Shown here one piece after another: positions 41,800-51,573 of a DNA stretch of 64,000 bases (position 1 is its first letter; each line of letters begins with the position of its first letter). The notes under the pieces were generated by a model. The model was given only the letters and a program-made list of their open reading frames with translations. It was not told where the DNA came from and searched no databases. A program made the position numbers and the translations under genes. Origin of the DNA: Rhodococcus sp. KBS0724 (GTDB lineage Bacteria; Actinomycetota; Actinomycetes; Mycobacteriales; Mycobacteriaceae); the NCBI RefSeq assembly GCF_005938745.2, contig NZ_VCBX02000001.1, positions 6,214,501 to 6,278,500 of the forward strand, read 5' to 3'.

Positions 41800-43122
41800 T
41801 CAACCCGGTAGACGCAATACCGATCGACCAAGCAATTCACACACCTGCAATGCCAGAGCCAAATCCAGCTTGTCGCGCCCGACGACAACGGGGTCACCGA
41901 GCGCTTTGTTGATGCGGTACTTCACGGTATTGCGGTGGAGATTCATCTGGTTGGCGGTATGGAGGTGACTTTCACCGTTCGCAAAGTACACGCTCAATGT
42001 TGTGCGCAGCGATGCCGCAGCCGGCGTATCGGCGGCCAAGGGCCCCAGCACTTCCCACACCCAAGACTTGGTCGCGTCGAGATTGTCCGACAGGAGAGAC
42101 ACCACAGCGATGCCTCGATCACCAAAACTCACGAGTGGACGGCCCGGTGTATCCGGCACTGTTGCAACAGAATAGGCGGCGCGCGCTTGCTCATGCGAAC
42201 GCTTGAATCCTGACATCCCTTGCCCGGGAAGACCGACGGCAACACGGGTACCACCGTCGAGTGGCACGGTTGCCGACAGCACCTGCAGATCCGGTGCCGG
42301 AATGCGGCGCCCGAAAGGCAACCACGCCCACACCGTTCGACGGTCGATCGCGGTGACGATCACGGATTTGTCAGCGCCGGCCGCCGCGCCGAGATCACGC
42401 ACCAGGCGATCCAGGGCATTGAAGCCCAACGCATCGGCGTCCCACGTCGACCAGGCAACCACGGCAATGTGGTTCTGGTCCAGCCGATAACCTGTCTCGG
42501 CTTCGAAACTACTCGCGTCTGCGCCGGTTCCCGACAACAGCGCGTGGATCGCGGCCGAATGCAAGTTGCCCTGTGCGTTGATCCACCGACTTCGCTCCTG
42601 TTCGTACGCATCGAACACGTACAACGTAATCCAGTCGATGTAGCTGTACACCACATCCGAAGTGTGTTTCAGGACAGCCAAAGTCAACCGGGCAGGAATG
42701 TCGAGAGCACTGACCTCGTCATGGCAGATCCTCATCAGATCACCCTGCCCCATGTGATATGCCCGCACCAACGAGTTGGACGGGACGTCCCGTTGAGCGA
42801 GCCTGAGCGCGTATTCCACTGCAGCAGTAGTGGGCTGGAGATGATCGATGGGGATGTCGTTGGCCAGCACGTGGATGATCGTCGTGACATTTCCCTGGAC
42901 GCTGGCTTCGAGCATCTCGATCAAATTGGCATCGTTATCCAACTGGTCGATTTCGTGAGCCATCATGACGCTCATTTCACGCGCAATTTCAGCACTGCGC
43001 GCTTCGAGCCGTCGCGCCAATTCTGCAACCACGGCAAGAACTTCCGGTTCGGCAGCAGCCGGCACCCGGGCGAGGCGCCGCCGTGCGACGGCGTCTCGAT
43101 CCTTGTGCGAGGGACCAGTCAC
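41800..43122 (-). CDS. PucR-family regulator (HTH_30)
   Basis: A 440-residue regulator of the PucR/CdaR type. The N-terminal ~190 residues are helical (an RsbR-like/putative sensor region with PAAAEPEVLAVVAELARRLEAR). The middle is a GGDEF-like fold without catalytic residues, and the C-terminus has the PucR helix-turn-helix (ANQMNLHRNTVKYRINKALGD). GTG 43122, preceded by GGAGG, overlaps the stop of the flavoprotein gene (GTGA). It is the last gene of a four-gene operon and probably controls that operon in response to a lipid or aromatic acid. This is inferred from context. Confidence 0.82.
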   Translation of the reverse strand: MTGPSHKDRDAVARRRLARVPAAAEPEVLAVVAELARRLEARSAEIAREMSVMMAHEIDQLDNDANLIEMLEASVQGNVTTIIHVLANDIPIDHLQPTTAAVEYALRLAQRDVPSNSLVRAYHMGQGDLMRICHDEVSALDIPARLTLAVLKHTSDVVYSYIDWITLYVFDAYEQERSRWINAQGNLHSAAIHALLSGTGADASSFEAETGYRLDQNHIAVVAWSTWDADALGFNALDRLVRDLGAAAGADKSVIVTAIDRRTVWAWLPFGRRIPAPDLQVLSATVPLDGGTRVAVGLPGQGMSGFKRSHEQARAAYSVATVPDTPGRPLVSFGDRGIAVVSLLSDNLDATKSWVWEVLGPLAADTPAAASLRTTLSVYFANGESHLHTANQMNLHRNTVKYRINKALGDPVVVGRDKLDLALALQVCELLGRSVLRLPG

Positions 43123-44552
43123 AAAACCTCCGCGCCCTTCCGTCTGAGATACTTCAATGCGGATTCGGCCGCGTTGTACCCGCACATTCCGTGTGCACCG
43201 GCCCCTGGTGGCGTCGACGCCGAGCACAGGTACATGCCCTCGATCCCCGTACTGTACGGATCGACTGCAATGCGCGGACGCAGAACCACCTGTAGTTCGG
43301 AATTGGCTCCTCCGATGATGTCACCACCGACCTGATTCGGATTGTCGTGTGCCAGATCTGCGGTACTACGACTCGATATCGCCACGATCTGCTCCCGGAA
43401 CCCCGGCGCAAACCTCTCGATCTGGCGAATGATCGCCTCCGTGGCATCCCCGGCATACCCGTGTGGCACATGCGCATAGGTGTACAGCGGATGGATGTTC
43501 CCGGCAGAGCGGGTGGGATCAGCCACGTACTGCTGACCGACAAGTACAAACGGCCGCTCCGGCATGCGCCCCGCATTCGTCTCGCGCTCAGCTGCCACGA
43601 TTTCGTCGAAACCACCTGCCAGATGAACTGTTCCGGCCCGAGCGCAATCCGGATTGGTCCACGGCACATGACCTTCGATCGCAAAATCGACTTTGAAAGC
43701 TCCGGGGGCCTGCTTGAACTTCCGATAGGCCTTTGCCACTCGGGCGGGGAGACGATCCCCCAGAATTTCGAGAGCACCAGCTGGATTGACATCCATCAGA
43801 ACAACATCGGCGTCGGGAATCTCGGATACGGTGCGCACCCGAACTCCGGTGTCGATCTTGCCGCCGTGATCGAGGAGCATCGATGCCATGGCATCGGTGA
43901 TCGACCGCGAACCGCCCTCGGCGACCGGCCACCCGTGGCGGTGACCTGCAGCGGTAATCATCAACCCCACGGCCGACGTCGCGGGACGGTGAAGCGGATA
44001 GAAGGCGTGCGCAGCCACTCCGCCGAACAACGCCTTGCCCTTCTCCGTCTTCCACAGTTTTGCGATCACGGTTGCCGGAAGCAATGCGCGCGGACCGAAA
44101 GCCGCAAGCCGCAGCGGATGACGCGGGACGTTCACGATCGGTCGCATCAGATCGGACGCCAGAGCGTCGAATCCCGTCGACAAGTCGCCGAACATGCGTT
44201 GCCATCGCTGCCCGTCCGCGCCGAGACCCGCCGCGGTCTGCTCCAGCGAGCGGTACAGGACACCGGCGTCGCCGTTGTCGAGCGGATGCGCACAGTCCAC
44301 CTCGGCCCACCGCCAGTTCAGCCCGTAGCGCTCGAGGTCGAGCTTGGACAGGTACGGCGAGCCGATCCCCATCGGGTGAAACGCCGAGCAGTGATCGTGG
44401 ATCAACCCGGGTACGTCGATCGGACCGGAGCGGGTGCCCCCGCCGATCTGGTCGGCGGCCTCGAGCACCTGCACGTCCACACCGCTCCGCGCAAGGTGTA
44501 CCGCGGCAGCGAGCCCGTTCGGCCCGCTGCCGACAACTACGGCCTTTGTCAC
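43119..44552 (-). CDS. Phytoene-desaturase-like FAD oxidoreductase
   Basis: A 477-residue flavoprotein with an N-terminal dinucleotide motif VVGSGPNGLAAAVHLARSGVDVQVLEA (residues 5-31) and the C-terminal CSASTPPGAGAHGMCGYNAAESAL segment, which is the FAD-binding close of the phytoene desaturase/monoamine-oxidase-like group. Proteins of this type desaturate or isomerise lipids or carotenoids. There is no carotenoid cluster here, so the substrate is open. It is the third gene of the operon. It overlaps both the DUF3556 and PucR genes by 4 bases. Confidence 0.82.
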   Translation of the reverse strand: MTKAVVVGSGPNGLAAAVHLARSGVDVQVLEAADQIGGGTRSGPIDVPGLIHDHCSAFHPMGIGSPYLSKLDLERYGLNWRWAEVDCAHPLDNGDAGVLYRSLEQTAAGLGADGQRWQRMFGDLSTGFDALASDLMRPIVNVPRHPLRLAAFGPRALLPATVIAKLWKTEKGKALFGGVAAHAFYPLHRPATSAVGLMITAAGHRHGWPVAEGGSRSITDAMASMLLDHGGKIDTGVRVRTVSEIPDADVVLMDVNPAGALEILGDRLPARVAKAYRKFKQAPGAFKVDFAIEGHVPWTNPDCARAGTVHLAGGFDEIVAAERETNAGRMPERPFVLVGQQYVADPTRSAGNIHPLYTYAHVPHGYAGDATEAIIRQIERFAPGFREQIVAISSRSTADLAHDNPNQVGGDIIGGANSELQVVLRPRIAVDPYSTGIEGMYLCSASTPPGAGAHGMCGYNAAESALKYLRRKGAEVL

Positions 44553-46393
44553 TTACCCACCTCTTGCTCGATACTGGTCTTCGTCCGCATCCTCGGTTCG
44601 GAGACGACCTGCGGATCTGTTGCTGCGCGGTCGGCTCGTACGTCCAGTGTCCACTGAACGTCGAACGGAATGGGCCCGTTCGGCAACCACGGTTGTTCGG
44701 CAACTGCGTCGGCAACCTTGAAGGTGCCCCGTTCGATGACGCCCAAGGCCGCGTCGATCACCTTGTACGCCTGAGTGCCCTTGTGGATGGGCTGGGATTC
44801 GATCCACGTCACCAGGAACTCGCCCGGCGCGAAGTTGCAACGACGCTGGATCGCCGCGATCATCTTCTCGTCGTGCAGATGTCCGTCGCCGAAGTTGAAG
44901 GCAACGATGGAGTTGCACATGAACTCAGCCTCCCGCAGGGAGTACGTGTTGATGTCCTCACCGAGATGACGGAGCATGAGCGAGAACAGTGCACGCCCCT
45001 GACTGTGCATGGAACGCCAGCCCAACAGTTGGTGCAGAACGACGTCGGACACGTCTTCGGGGTACATGGTCATCAACTGATTGCGGGTGTCAGGCGACGG
45101 GCGCTTGATGTTCTGGTCGATCTTGGCTTCGGCGCCCGGCGCAAATGCCCACGTCGCAGATGCCCAGTTTCCGGCGTACTGACGCATCGAGGGCAGGAAC
45201 GACACCAGATCGGGCCGGAGATTGCCGAGAATCGGGAAGAAGGCAAGGGCTGCAACAATTCCCGCGGTAATCCACGGTGAAGACATGGCGCCGAGGCCGT
45301 AACCGTCCCACGCCGGGAATCCCAGGAACAGGAAGGCCGCGGCGTAAGCGAACAGTAGGTTCCATTCCAGCGGAACGGCCAGCGGGAAGGTCGAGGCGAT
45401 GAACAGGTGGAATCCGACCATGAGGATCACGGCAAGAATGGTCAGAGTCTTGTTGGTGGAGAACAGCAGTATCAACGGGGTGACAATCTCGACCATCGTT
45501 CCGGCCACGTGCGCGACGCCGCCACCGAGGTGCGAGGGACGCAGATCCTCGGGGAAGTTGCGATAGTGCGCACGCTTGATCTTCTTCGACGGAATCCACG
45601 GGGTGTTACTCAACATCGGGGGAACCACCAGTGAGAAGTGGCGACCGAACTTCGAGATACCGGCGCCGATCCACACCATGACGATCAGCAACTTGAGCGC
45701 CAGGATCATGTCGACGAACGGCAGGAACGTGAAGAAGAAGATCGCAGGAAGGTACTGTTCACTGCGCGCGGCGATGAACGGAACCTTGTCGCGCAGACCG
45801 AGAATCAGCATCAGCACCAGGAACGAGTACAGGGCGGTCGGACGCACGAGTCCCGCGTTGTCGGCTATCGCCGCGTCGATTCCCGTGGTGTGCACTCCTG
45901 GAAGCACAGTGGCAACAAGCAGATTGGCGACAGCAGCGACGTAGATGAGAACGTCGAAGACCGTGCGGGAGTCACCGGAGGTGAGCGGAACCTTGCCCGG
46001 CCACGGTGGCAGACGAATCGTTCCGGGCCGAATCCAGTAGAGGACGCCGCCTGTCATCGGCTTGAAGTGGCCGGCCAGCGGACCCCACGAACCTGCTAGG
46101 CCCAGCATCTCGAGCATCATCGTCCAGAGGATGAGCTTCTGGTAGACGATGGGCTGATTCCACCATGACCCTGGATCGACCCAGGAGAGACCGGAAGTCA
46201 GTGTCGCAACTGCCGTTCCGGCTAACAGGTAGAGAAACAGCAATTTCATGATGTAGACGGTGTGGACCATCTTCGGCGTCCCGAACCCGTAGTCCACCCA
46301 GTGTGTGGACATGTCTCGTAAACGCTCGAGGAAAGGCTTGTCCATGAACGTAGCCGGGTCGACGGGAGGGAAGTTTCCTTCTTTGAATCCCAT
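44549..46393 (-). CDS. DUF3556 membrane protein
   Basis: A 614-residue protein of the DUF3556 family, common in mycolata and of unknown function. About ten hydrophobic helices lie within residues 45-410, including KMVHTVYIMKLLFLYLLAG, VFDVLIYVAAVANLLVATVL and LTILAVILMVGFHLFIAST. A soluble C-terminal part (about 430-614) follows. The HYRNFPEDLRPSHLGGG and GVLYWIRPGTIR segments are loops that may face one side. ATG 46393 lies 7 bases after AGGAG. The stop overlaps the flavoprotein start (ATGA). It follows the acyl-CoA ligase gene, so lipid handling at the membrane is a fair guess. Confidence 0.8.
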   Translation of the reverse strand: MGFKEGNFPPVDPATFMDKPFLERLRDMSTHWVDYGFGTPKMVHTVYIMKLLFLYLLAGTAVATLTSGLSWVDPGSWWNQPIVYQKLILWTMMLEMLGLAGSWGPLAGHFKPMTGGVLYWIRPGTIRLPPWPGKVPLTSGDSRTVFDVLIYVAAVANLLVATVLPGVHTTGIDAAIADNAGLVRPTALYSFLVLMLILGLRDKVPFIAARSEQYLPAIFFFTFLPFVDMILALKLLIVMVWIGAGISKFGRHFSLVVPPMLSNTPWIPSKKIKRAHYRNFPEDLRPSHLGGGVAHVAGTMVEIVTPLILLFSTNKTLTILAVILMVGFHLFIASTFPLAVPLEWNLLFAYAAAFLFLGFPAWDGYGLGAMSSPWITAGIVAALAFFPILGNLRPDLVSFLPSMRQYAGNWASATWAFAPGAEAKIDQNIKRPSPDTRNQLMTMYPEDVSDVVLHQLLGWRSMHSQGRALFSLMLRHLGEDINTYSLREAEFMCNSIVAFNFGDGHLHDEKMIAAIQRRCNFAPGEFLVTWIESQPIHKGTQAYKVIDAALGVIERGTFKVADAVAEQPWLPNGPIPFDVQWTLDVRADRAATDPQVVSEPRMRTKTSIEQEVGK

Positions 46394-46477
46394 GATGTGC
46401 TCCTGATGTGCAATATGTGGGCATGACGGATCAACTCGACGCATGTCATCGAGTTATTCGGTACTGCGGGTATGTGG

Positions 46478-47962
46478 CTAGCGAGCGGGTTCGACGCTCA
46501 ATGCTCGTCGCATTCCAGGTTTGTCGATCTTGCCCACCGGGTTTCGGGGTAGCGCATCGACGACGTAGATCGCCACTGGCAGCTTCACGCGGGTGAGCAG
46601 TGCCGTGACATGTTCGAGCAGTTCATCTTCTGTGACAGGCGAATCCGGATACGCAACGACATAGGCAACAGGTACCTCTCCGTAGACCTCGTGTGGAGCC
46701 CCGATCACAGCGGCCTCCAGCACGGCAGGATGGGCGGCAAGCGAATTTTCGATTTCCTTGGGGTAGATGTTTTCTCCCCCGCGGATGATCATGTCTTTGA
46801 TGCGGTCGACCAGAGTCAGGTAGCCATCCTCGTCCAGAACTCCGACGTCGCCCGTGTGCAGCCAGCCGTCGACAACCGTTTTTGCCGTCTCTTCCGGCCG
46901 GTTCAGGTAGCCGCGCATCACGTTGGCGCCCTTGATGATTACCTCGCCCGCGATTCCTACCTGAGCAAGAGTCCCGTCGTCGGCGAGGATCGCGATCTCT
47001 TGCCCGGGTAACGCTGGGCCGACTGTGCCGAGTTTGCGAATGCCGTCATAGGGATTACACGCCGACGCACACGTTCCCTCAGTCAGTCCGTAGCCTTCCA
47101 CGATGACAAAACCGAAACGCTCCTCGGCGCGTTCGAGGAGTTCTCTACTGATCGGCGCGGCGCCACAGACACCCAGTCGCAATGACGACGTGTCGAACGT
47201 TGCACCTTCGGACTGTGAGGTCAGCATCGCGTAGATCGCGGGAACCGCGGAAAAGTAGGTGGGCCGCAAGCGGGCCACGTCGTCGAAGAACCTTGATACC
47301 GAAAACTTTCCGGTGATGCTGACCTGACCGCCGACGATCAGCGGAGCGAGAATGCTCACGCAAATGGCATTGACGTGGAACAACGGCAACACCAGCAGAC
47401 AATGATCTGTCGCTGTAATGCCGATACTGCGCCCCATCGACGACGCCATGAACTGCAGGTTCGCATGGGTCAGCATGACGCCCTTGGGGGTACCCGTAGA
47501 TCCACTGGTGTAGATCAAGAGTGCGAGGTCATCTTCCGCCACAGGGACGTCCGGCAGCGGTACTGATGGTGGTTCAACAGCCAGATCGTCGACGCACAGC
47601 ACTGCGCGTCCACCGCTCGGAGAATCAACTCCAGCCGTAACAACCAGTTGCGCACCGGAATCCATGATCTGATAGTCAGCCTCATTGGCCGTGAACATCG
47701 GATTGATGGGTGTCGCAGCGGCGCCGACGCGCCAGGCCGCCATGATTGCTGTCACCAACTCGACTCGGTTGGGAAGCATGATCGCAATGATGTCACCGCG
47801 CCCGATACCCCGGCTCGAGAGTTGCGCCGCAACAGCTTCTACACGATCGGCGAACTCCGTATAGGTCAGTTCGCTTCGATCATCACGAAGGCACGGAGCT
47901 GATCCGTACTTCTTTGCCAGATCGGGGGCCAGATATCCGATGTCCACCACGTGAGTCAGCAC
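46478..47962 (-). CDS. Acyl-CoA synthetase (AMP-forming)
   Basis: A 494-residue ligase that activates a carboxylic acid through an acyl-adenylate to its CoA thioester. The phosphate-binding loop YTSGSTGTPKGV (about 151-162), the A5 motif GYGLTE, the A7-A8 region YLNRPEETAKTVVDGWLHTGDVGVLDEDGYL and the A10 motif PRNPVGKID with its catalytic Lys are all present. The acid substrate, perhaps a fatty or aromatic acid, cannot be told. The start is uncertain: GTG 47962 overlaps the likely ribosome binding site GAAAGG, and GTG 47950 (start VDIGYLAP) is a good alternative. It is the first gene of the four-gene operon. Confidence 0.87.
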   Translation of the reverse strand: MLTHVVDIGYLAPDLAKKYGSAPCLRDDRSELTYTEFADRVEAVAAQLSSRGIGRGDIIAIMLPNRVELVTAIMAAWRVGAAATPINPMFTANEADYQIMDSGAQLVVTAGVDSPSGGRAVLCVDDLAVEPPSVPLPDVPVAEDDLALLIYTSGSTGTPKGVMLTHANLQFMASSMGRSIGITATDHCLLVLPLFHVNAICVSILAPLIVGGQVSITGKFSVSRFFDDVARLRPTYFSAVPAIYAMLTSQSEGATFDTSSLRLGVCGAAPISRELLERAEERFGFVIVEGYGLTEGTCASACNPYDGIRKLGTVGPALPGQEIAILADDGTLAQVGIAGEVIIKGANVMRGYLNRPEETAKTVVDGWLHTGDVGVLDEDGYLTLVDRIKDMIIRGGENIYPKEIENSLAAHPAVLEAAVIGAPHEVYGEVPVAYVVAYPDSPVTEDELLEHVTALLTRVKLPVAIYVVDALPRNPVGKIDKPGMRRALSVEPAR

Positions 47963-48065
47963 CTTTCATTGCATGTGACTCAGAACACTATCGGCGATCT
48001 GGAGCCGAAGAAACGGTCGCGGGGGCTCAACTTGTCCAAAATCTTTGTCCCCGGAGCACAAGTGG

Positions 48066-48953
48066 TCAGGCACTCGATTGAGGCAAGATTTCGTGCGCAC
48101 GAGCAGCAACGGCCTCGGCGATTCGCACCAGAATCGGCGGCGACAATTTCCACTGCTGCCAGAACAGCGGCACGTCGTAGACAGAGTCCGGATCGAACCC
48201 GACCAGCGTATCCGCCGATTCGAGGCTTTGCAGCTCAGGGAGCAGGCCCCAGCCGTACCCCAGTCGCACCGCGTCCGAAAAGCCCGCGGATGAGGGCACC
48301 TGGTGACGAGGGGGATCAACGGGATACCCGACCTTCCTGTCCAAGTACCTGTCCTGCAGCAGATCCTTGCGGTTGAACACCACCATCGGTGCCAGTGAAA
48401 GTGCTTCTGCCGTAACACCGTCAGCAAACCATCTGTCACAGAATTGGGCACTGGCCATCGGCCGGTAGCGCAGGATTCCGAGCCGACTCGACGTGCAACC
48501 CTGAACTGGCGCCGCCGCCGAGGTTATTGCTGCCATCACCGACCCGTCACGTAAGAGATCGGTTGTGTGGTCCTGATCGTCGATATGAAAATCGAAACTC
48601 GCTTCGGCCGTGAAATCCGCCAGCACATGAAGTACCCAGGTGGACAACGAGTCCGCGTTGACTGCGACCGGGATACGAGCCAGAGAACCCAGCGTGTCGT
48701 CAAGACCCAACTCACGCACCGTATCCCGCGTGAGTGCATCTATCTGACGAGCCAAGCGCAATACTTCGCGCCCCGAGTCGGTGACCTGAACCGGTTTGGT
48801 GCGTTGCAGCAGGATCCGGCCAACCGCACGTTCGAGTGCTTTGATCCGCTGACTGACCGCAGATGGCGTGATGTGCAGTTTCCTGGCGGCAGCGTCGAAT
48901 GTTCCCTCATCTACCGCGGCGTGGAGCGCCTTCAACTGCTCAATGTCCAGCAT
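48066..48953 (-). CDS. lysG: LysR-family regulator of lysine export (LysG/ArgP)
   Basis: A 295-residue LysR-type regulator with the ArgP/LysG pattern: MLDIEQLKALHAAVDEGTFDAAARKLHITPSAVSQRIKALE at the N-terminus, then the effector domain beginning LARIPVAVNADSLSTWVL, the amino-acid-binding LysG hallmark. It is divergent from lysE with a 74-base gap. In Corynebacterium the same pair senses lysine, arginine and histidine and turns on the exporter. The symbol is given from that arrangement and sequence pattern. Confidence 0.88.
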   Translation of the reverse strand: MLDIEQLKALHAAVDEGTFDAAARKLHITPSAVSQRIKALERAVGRILLQRTKPVQVTDSGREVLRLARQIDALTRDTVRELGLDDTLGSLARIPVAVNADSLSTWVLHVLADFTAEASFDFHIDDQDHTTDLLRDGSVMAAITSAAAPVQGCTSSRLGILRYRPMASAQFCDRWFADGVTAEALSLAPMVVFNRKDLLQDRYLDRKVGYPVDPPRHQVPSSAGFSDAVRLGYGWGLLPELQSLESADTLVGFDPDSVYDVPLFWQQWKLSPPILVRIAEAVAARAHEILPQSSA

Positions 48954-49027
48954 AATCTGAAGCTACTCTTATGTAGCCTAAGAATCATTAGCTGGACTGC
49001 CGATTGTTCAGTAGCCAGGCTGGTCAC

Positions 49028-49648
49028 ATGCTCAGTAACAGTGACCCGACGTCCGCCGTCGTCGGTTTTGGTGTCGGACTCTCGTTGATCGTCGCGATCG
49101 GCGCACAGAATGCCTTTGTTCTTCGCCAAGGTCTGACGCGCTCGCATATACTCCCAATTGTGGCAGTCTGCGCCATATCCGACGCAATTCTGATACTCGC
49201 AGGCATCAGCGGAATTGGGGCCCTGCTCGAGCATGCACCGTCACTGATCACGTTCGTTCGTATTGCCGGTGCGGTTTTCCTACTCAGCTACGCAGTGTTC
49301 GCTTCCAAACGGGCCCTCCGACCTCAGACGTTGGCACCGGATCAGCATGGCAACGGGTCGAGGCTCACCGCCATCACAATGGCATTGGCGCTCACCTGGC
49401 TGAACCCGCACGTCTATCTGGACACCGTCGTGCTCATGGGTTCAATTGCCAACGGACGCGGCGAGATCGGACGCTGGTGGTTTGCCACCGGCGCCATCAC
49501 AGCCAGCGCAATTTGGTTTGCCGCTCTCGGTTACGGCGCCCAGTTGTTGACGCCACTTTTTGCCAAACCCAACGCCTGGAGAATTCTCGACGCCATCATC
49601 GCCGTGATGATGACGGTTCTCGGAGTCAGCTTGCTACTCGAACTTTGA
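49028..49648 (+). CDS. lysE: LysE-family amino-acid exporter
   Basis: A 206-residue membrane exporter with five to six helices. The family motif VAIGAQNAFVLRQGL near the start is intact, and it is followed by DAILILAGISGIGALL and a later LTWLNPHVYLDTVVLMGS segment, the second conserved region of L-lysine exporters. It should export basic amino acids. The ATG at 49028 was chosen because the longer reading frame starts at a codon inside the lysG-lysE promoter region. The two genes are divergent. The 200 bases after its stop contain nothing I can name. Confidence 0.88.
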   Translation: MLSNSDPTSAVVGFGVGLSLIVAIGAQNAFVLRQGLTRSHILPIVAVCAISDAILILAGISGIGALLEHAPSLITFVRIAGAVFLLSYAVFASKRALRPQTLAPDQHGNGSRLTAITMALALTWLNPHVYLDTVVLMGSIANGRGEIGRWWFATGAITASAIWFAALGYGAQLLTPLFAKPNAWRILDAIIAVMMTVLGVSLLLEL

Positions 49649-49859
49649 ACCCCGGTTCTTCCCGCTCGATCAGCGACGGCTTCCGGGTGACCGAAGTTCG
49701 TATCCCGTTCACTGGACATCGACAACCGCGCCCGGGTGAGGCCGTGCTTAAAATCACGTTACGTCGACGTCGAGGACATCGCTGACGCCATGGTTCTCCG
49801 CTTCGAGTTCGAAATCGACACCACCCGCGCCGTGCAGAGCAGGGAAGCAGAAAGGCTGA

Positions 49860-51410
49860 ATGATGATGAACTGGAACGAAGAATACGATGTGCTGGTGGT
49901 CGGTTCCGGCGGCGGCGGCGTCACCGGCGCCTACACGGCGGCCCGTGAGGGACTGACCGTGAACCTTGTCGAGGCGACCGACAAGTTCGGCGGCACCACC
50001 GCATATTCCGGCGGCGGCGGGGTCTGGTTTCCGTGCAACCCGGCGTTGCAACGCGCGGGCACCGACGACACTATCGAGGACGCGCTCGAGTATTACCACG
50101 CCGTAGTCGGAGACCGCACGCCTCGTCAGCTACAGGACACATACGTCCGCGGCGGCGGACCCCTGATCGAGTACCTCGAGCAGGACGAAAACTTGAAGTT
50201 CGAAATGCTGCCGTGGCCAGACTATTTCGGCAAGGCACCCAAAGCCCGTCTCGACGGACAGCGGCACACCATGCCCACCCCGTTCCCCGTCTCACGAGCA
50301 CCCGAACTGCGAGAGGTCGTGCGCGGCCCCCTCGACTCGGAGCGTCTAGGGACCCCACAGCCCGAGGACTTCTTCATCGGCGGACGAGCACTGATTGCCC
50401 GCTTCCTCAAAGCCATCGAGAAATACCCGAATGCGAAGGTGGCCTTGAACAGTCCGCTTGTCGAGCTTGTAGTCGAGGAAGGCGCCGTCGTCGGCGGTAT
50501 CGTCGAACGCGATGGCACACGCGTCGCCATCCGTGCCCGAAGGGGCGTGCTTCTGGCAGCCGGCGGTTTCGAGGCCAATGACGAACTGCGGCAGAAGTAC
50601 GGCGTTCCCGGTCAGGCCCGCGACACCATGGGGCCCGGGGCCAACCTCGGCAAAGCGCATCAGGCCGCTATCGCAATCGGCGCTGACGTTGATCTGATGG
50701 ATCAGGCCTGGTGGTCACCAGGACTGACCCATCCCGACGGACGTTCGGCGTTCGCACTGTGGTTCACCGGCGGCATCTTCGTCAACCAGAACGGTGAACG
50801 GTTCGTCAACGAGTCGGCTCCGTACGACCGACTCGGGCGCGATGTGATCGCTCAGATGAAACAGGGCACCGTCACCCTGCCGTATTGGATGATCTACGAC
50901 GACAGGGAGGGCGCCCGTCCGCCGGTTCAAGCACCGAACGTGTCGATGACAGAGACTGAAAAGTACGTCGACGCCGGCCTGTGGCACACCGCCGACACGC
51001 TCGAGGCGCTCGCCGAAAAGATCGGAGTGCCATCCGAAACGCTGGTGGCGACGGTCGCTCGATTCAACAAAATGGTCGAAAGCGGAGTCGACGAGGACTT
51101 CGGCCGTGGTGACGAAGCCTACGATCGTGCGTTCTCGGGCGGCGAATCACCGCTCGTGGCGATCGAGCACGGCCCGTTCCACGCGGCGGCCTTCGGAATC
51201 TCCGACCTCGGCACCAAGGGCGGGTTGCGCACCGACACAGCGGCACGAGTCCTCGATACCTCGGACAACCCGATTCCCGGCCTGTACGCGGCGGGAAACA
51301 CCATGGCTGCGCCGAGTGGAACCGTCTACCCCGGCGGCGGTAATCCCATCGGTACCAGCATGCTTTTCAGTCACCTCGCCGTGCGGAACATTATCTCCGA
51401 GCGCACGTAA
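49860..51410 (+). CDS. KstD-like FAD-dependent dehydrogenase
   Basis: A 516-residue flavoprotein of the fumarate-reductase/3-ketosteroid-delta-1-dehydrogenase group. The FAD-binding motif VVGSGGGGVTGAYTAARE is at about 13-30, with GGTTAYSGGGGVWFPCN shortly after, the KstD signature. The C-terminal FAD-domain end AGNTMAAPSGTVYPGGGNPIGTSM is also KstD-like. It may introduce a double bond into ring A of steroids, but related enzymes take other ketones. AAAGG (49851-49855) lies 7 bases before ATG 49863; the ATG codons at 49860, 49863 and 49866 are all possible starts. No kstR or sterol catabolic genes are next to it. Confidence 0.8.
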   Translation: MMMNWNEEYDVLVVGSGGGGVTGAYTAAREGLTVNLVEATDKFGGTTAYSGGGGVWFPCNPALQRAGTDDTIEDALEYYHAVVGDRTPRQLQDTYVRGGGPLIEYLEQDENLKFEMLPWPDYFGKAPKARLDGQRHTMPTPFPVSRAPELREVVRGPLDSERLGTPQPEDFFIGGRALIARFLKAIEKYPNAKVALNSPLVELVVEEGAVVGGIVERDGTRVAIRARRGVLLAAGGFEANDELRQKYGVPGQARDTMGPGANLGKAHQAAIAIGADVDLMDQAWWSPGLTHPDGRSAFALWFTGGIFVNQNGERFVNESAPYDRLGRDVIAQMKQGTVTLPYWMIYDDREGARPPVQAPNVSMTETEKYVDAGLWHTADTLEALAEKIGVPSETLVATVARFNKMVESGVDEDFGRGDEAYDRAFSGGESPLVAIEHGPFHAAAFGISDLGTKGGLRTDTAARVLDTSDNPIPGLYAAGNTMAAPSGTVYPGGGNPIGTSMLFSHLAVRNIISERT

Positions 51411-51573
51411 CGCCAGTTCCGGACAGGCGGCTTTGCCGGAGCCGTCGGAAAGCCCGAGGTGCGGTCAATCCCGCAGCGACACAACCAGCATAAATGCGTT
51501 ACCGTGCACACGACGCACGTTCCACGCAATTCACGTTTCGAGAGTTCTGACCGTCAGGTAGGGACTGAGCACG

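Noticed and set aside
49860..51410. A steroid catabolism cluster
   Set aside because: Only the KstD-like gene is present; no other sterol genes or regulator are adjacent, so the substrate is left open.
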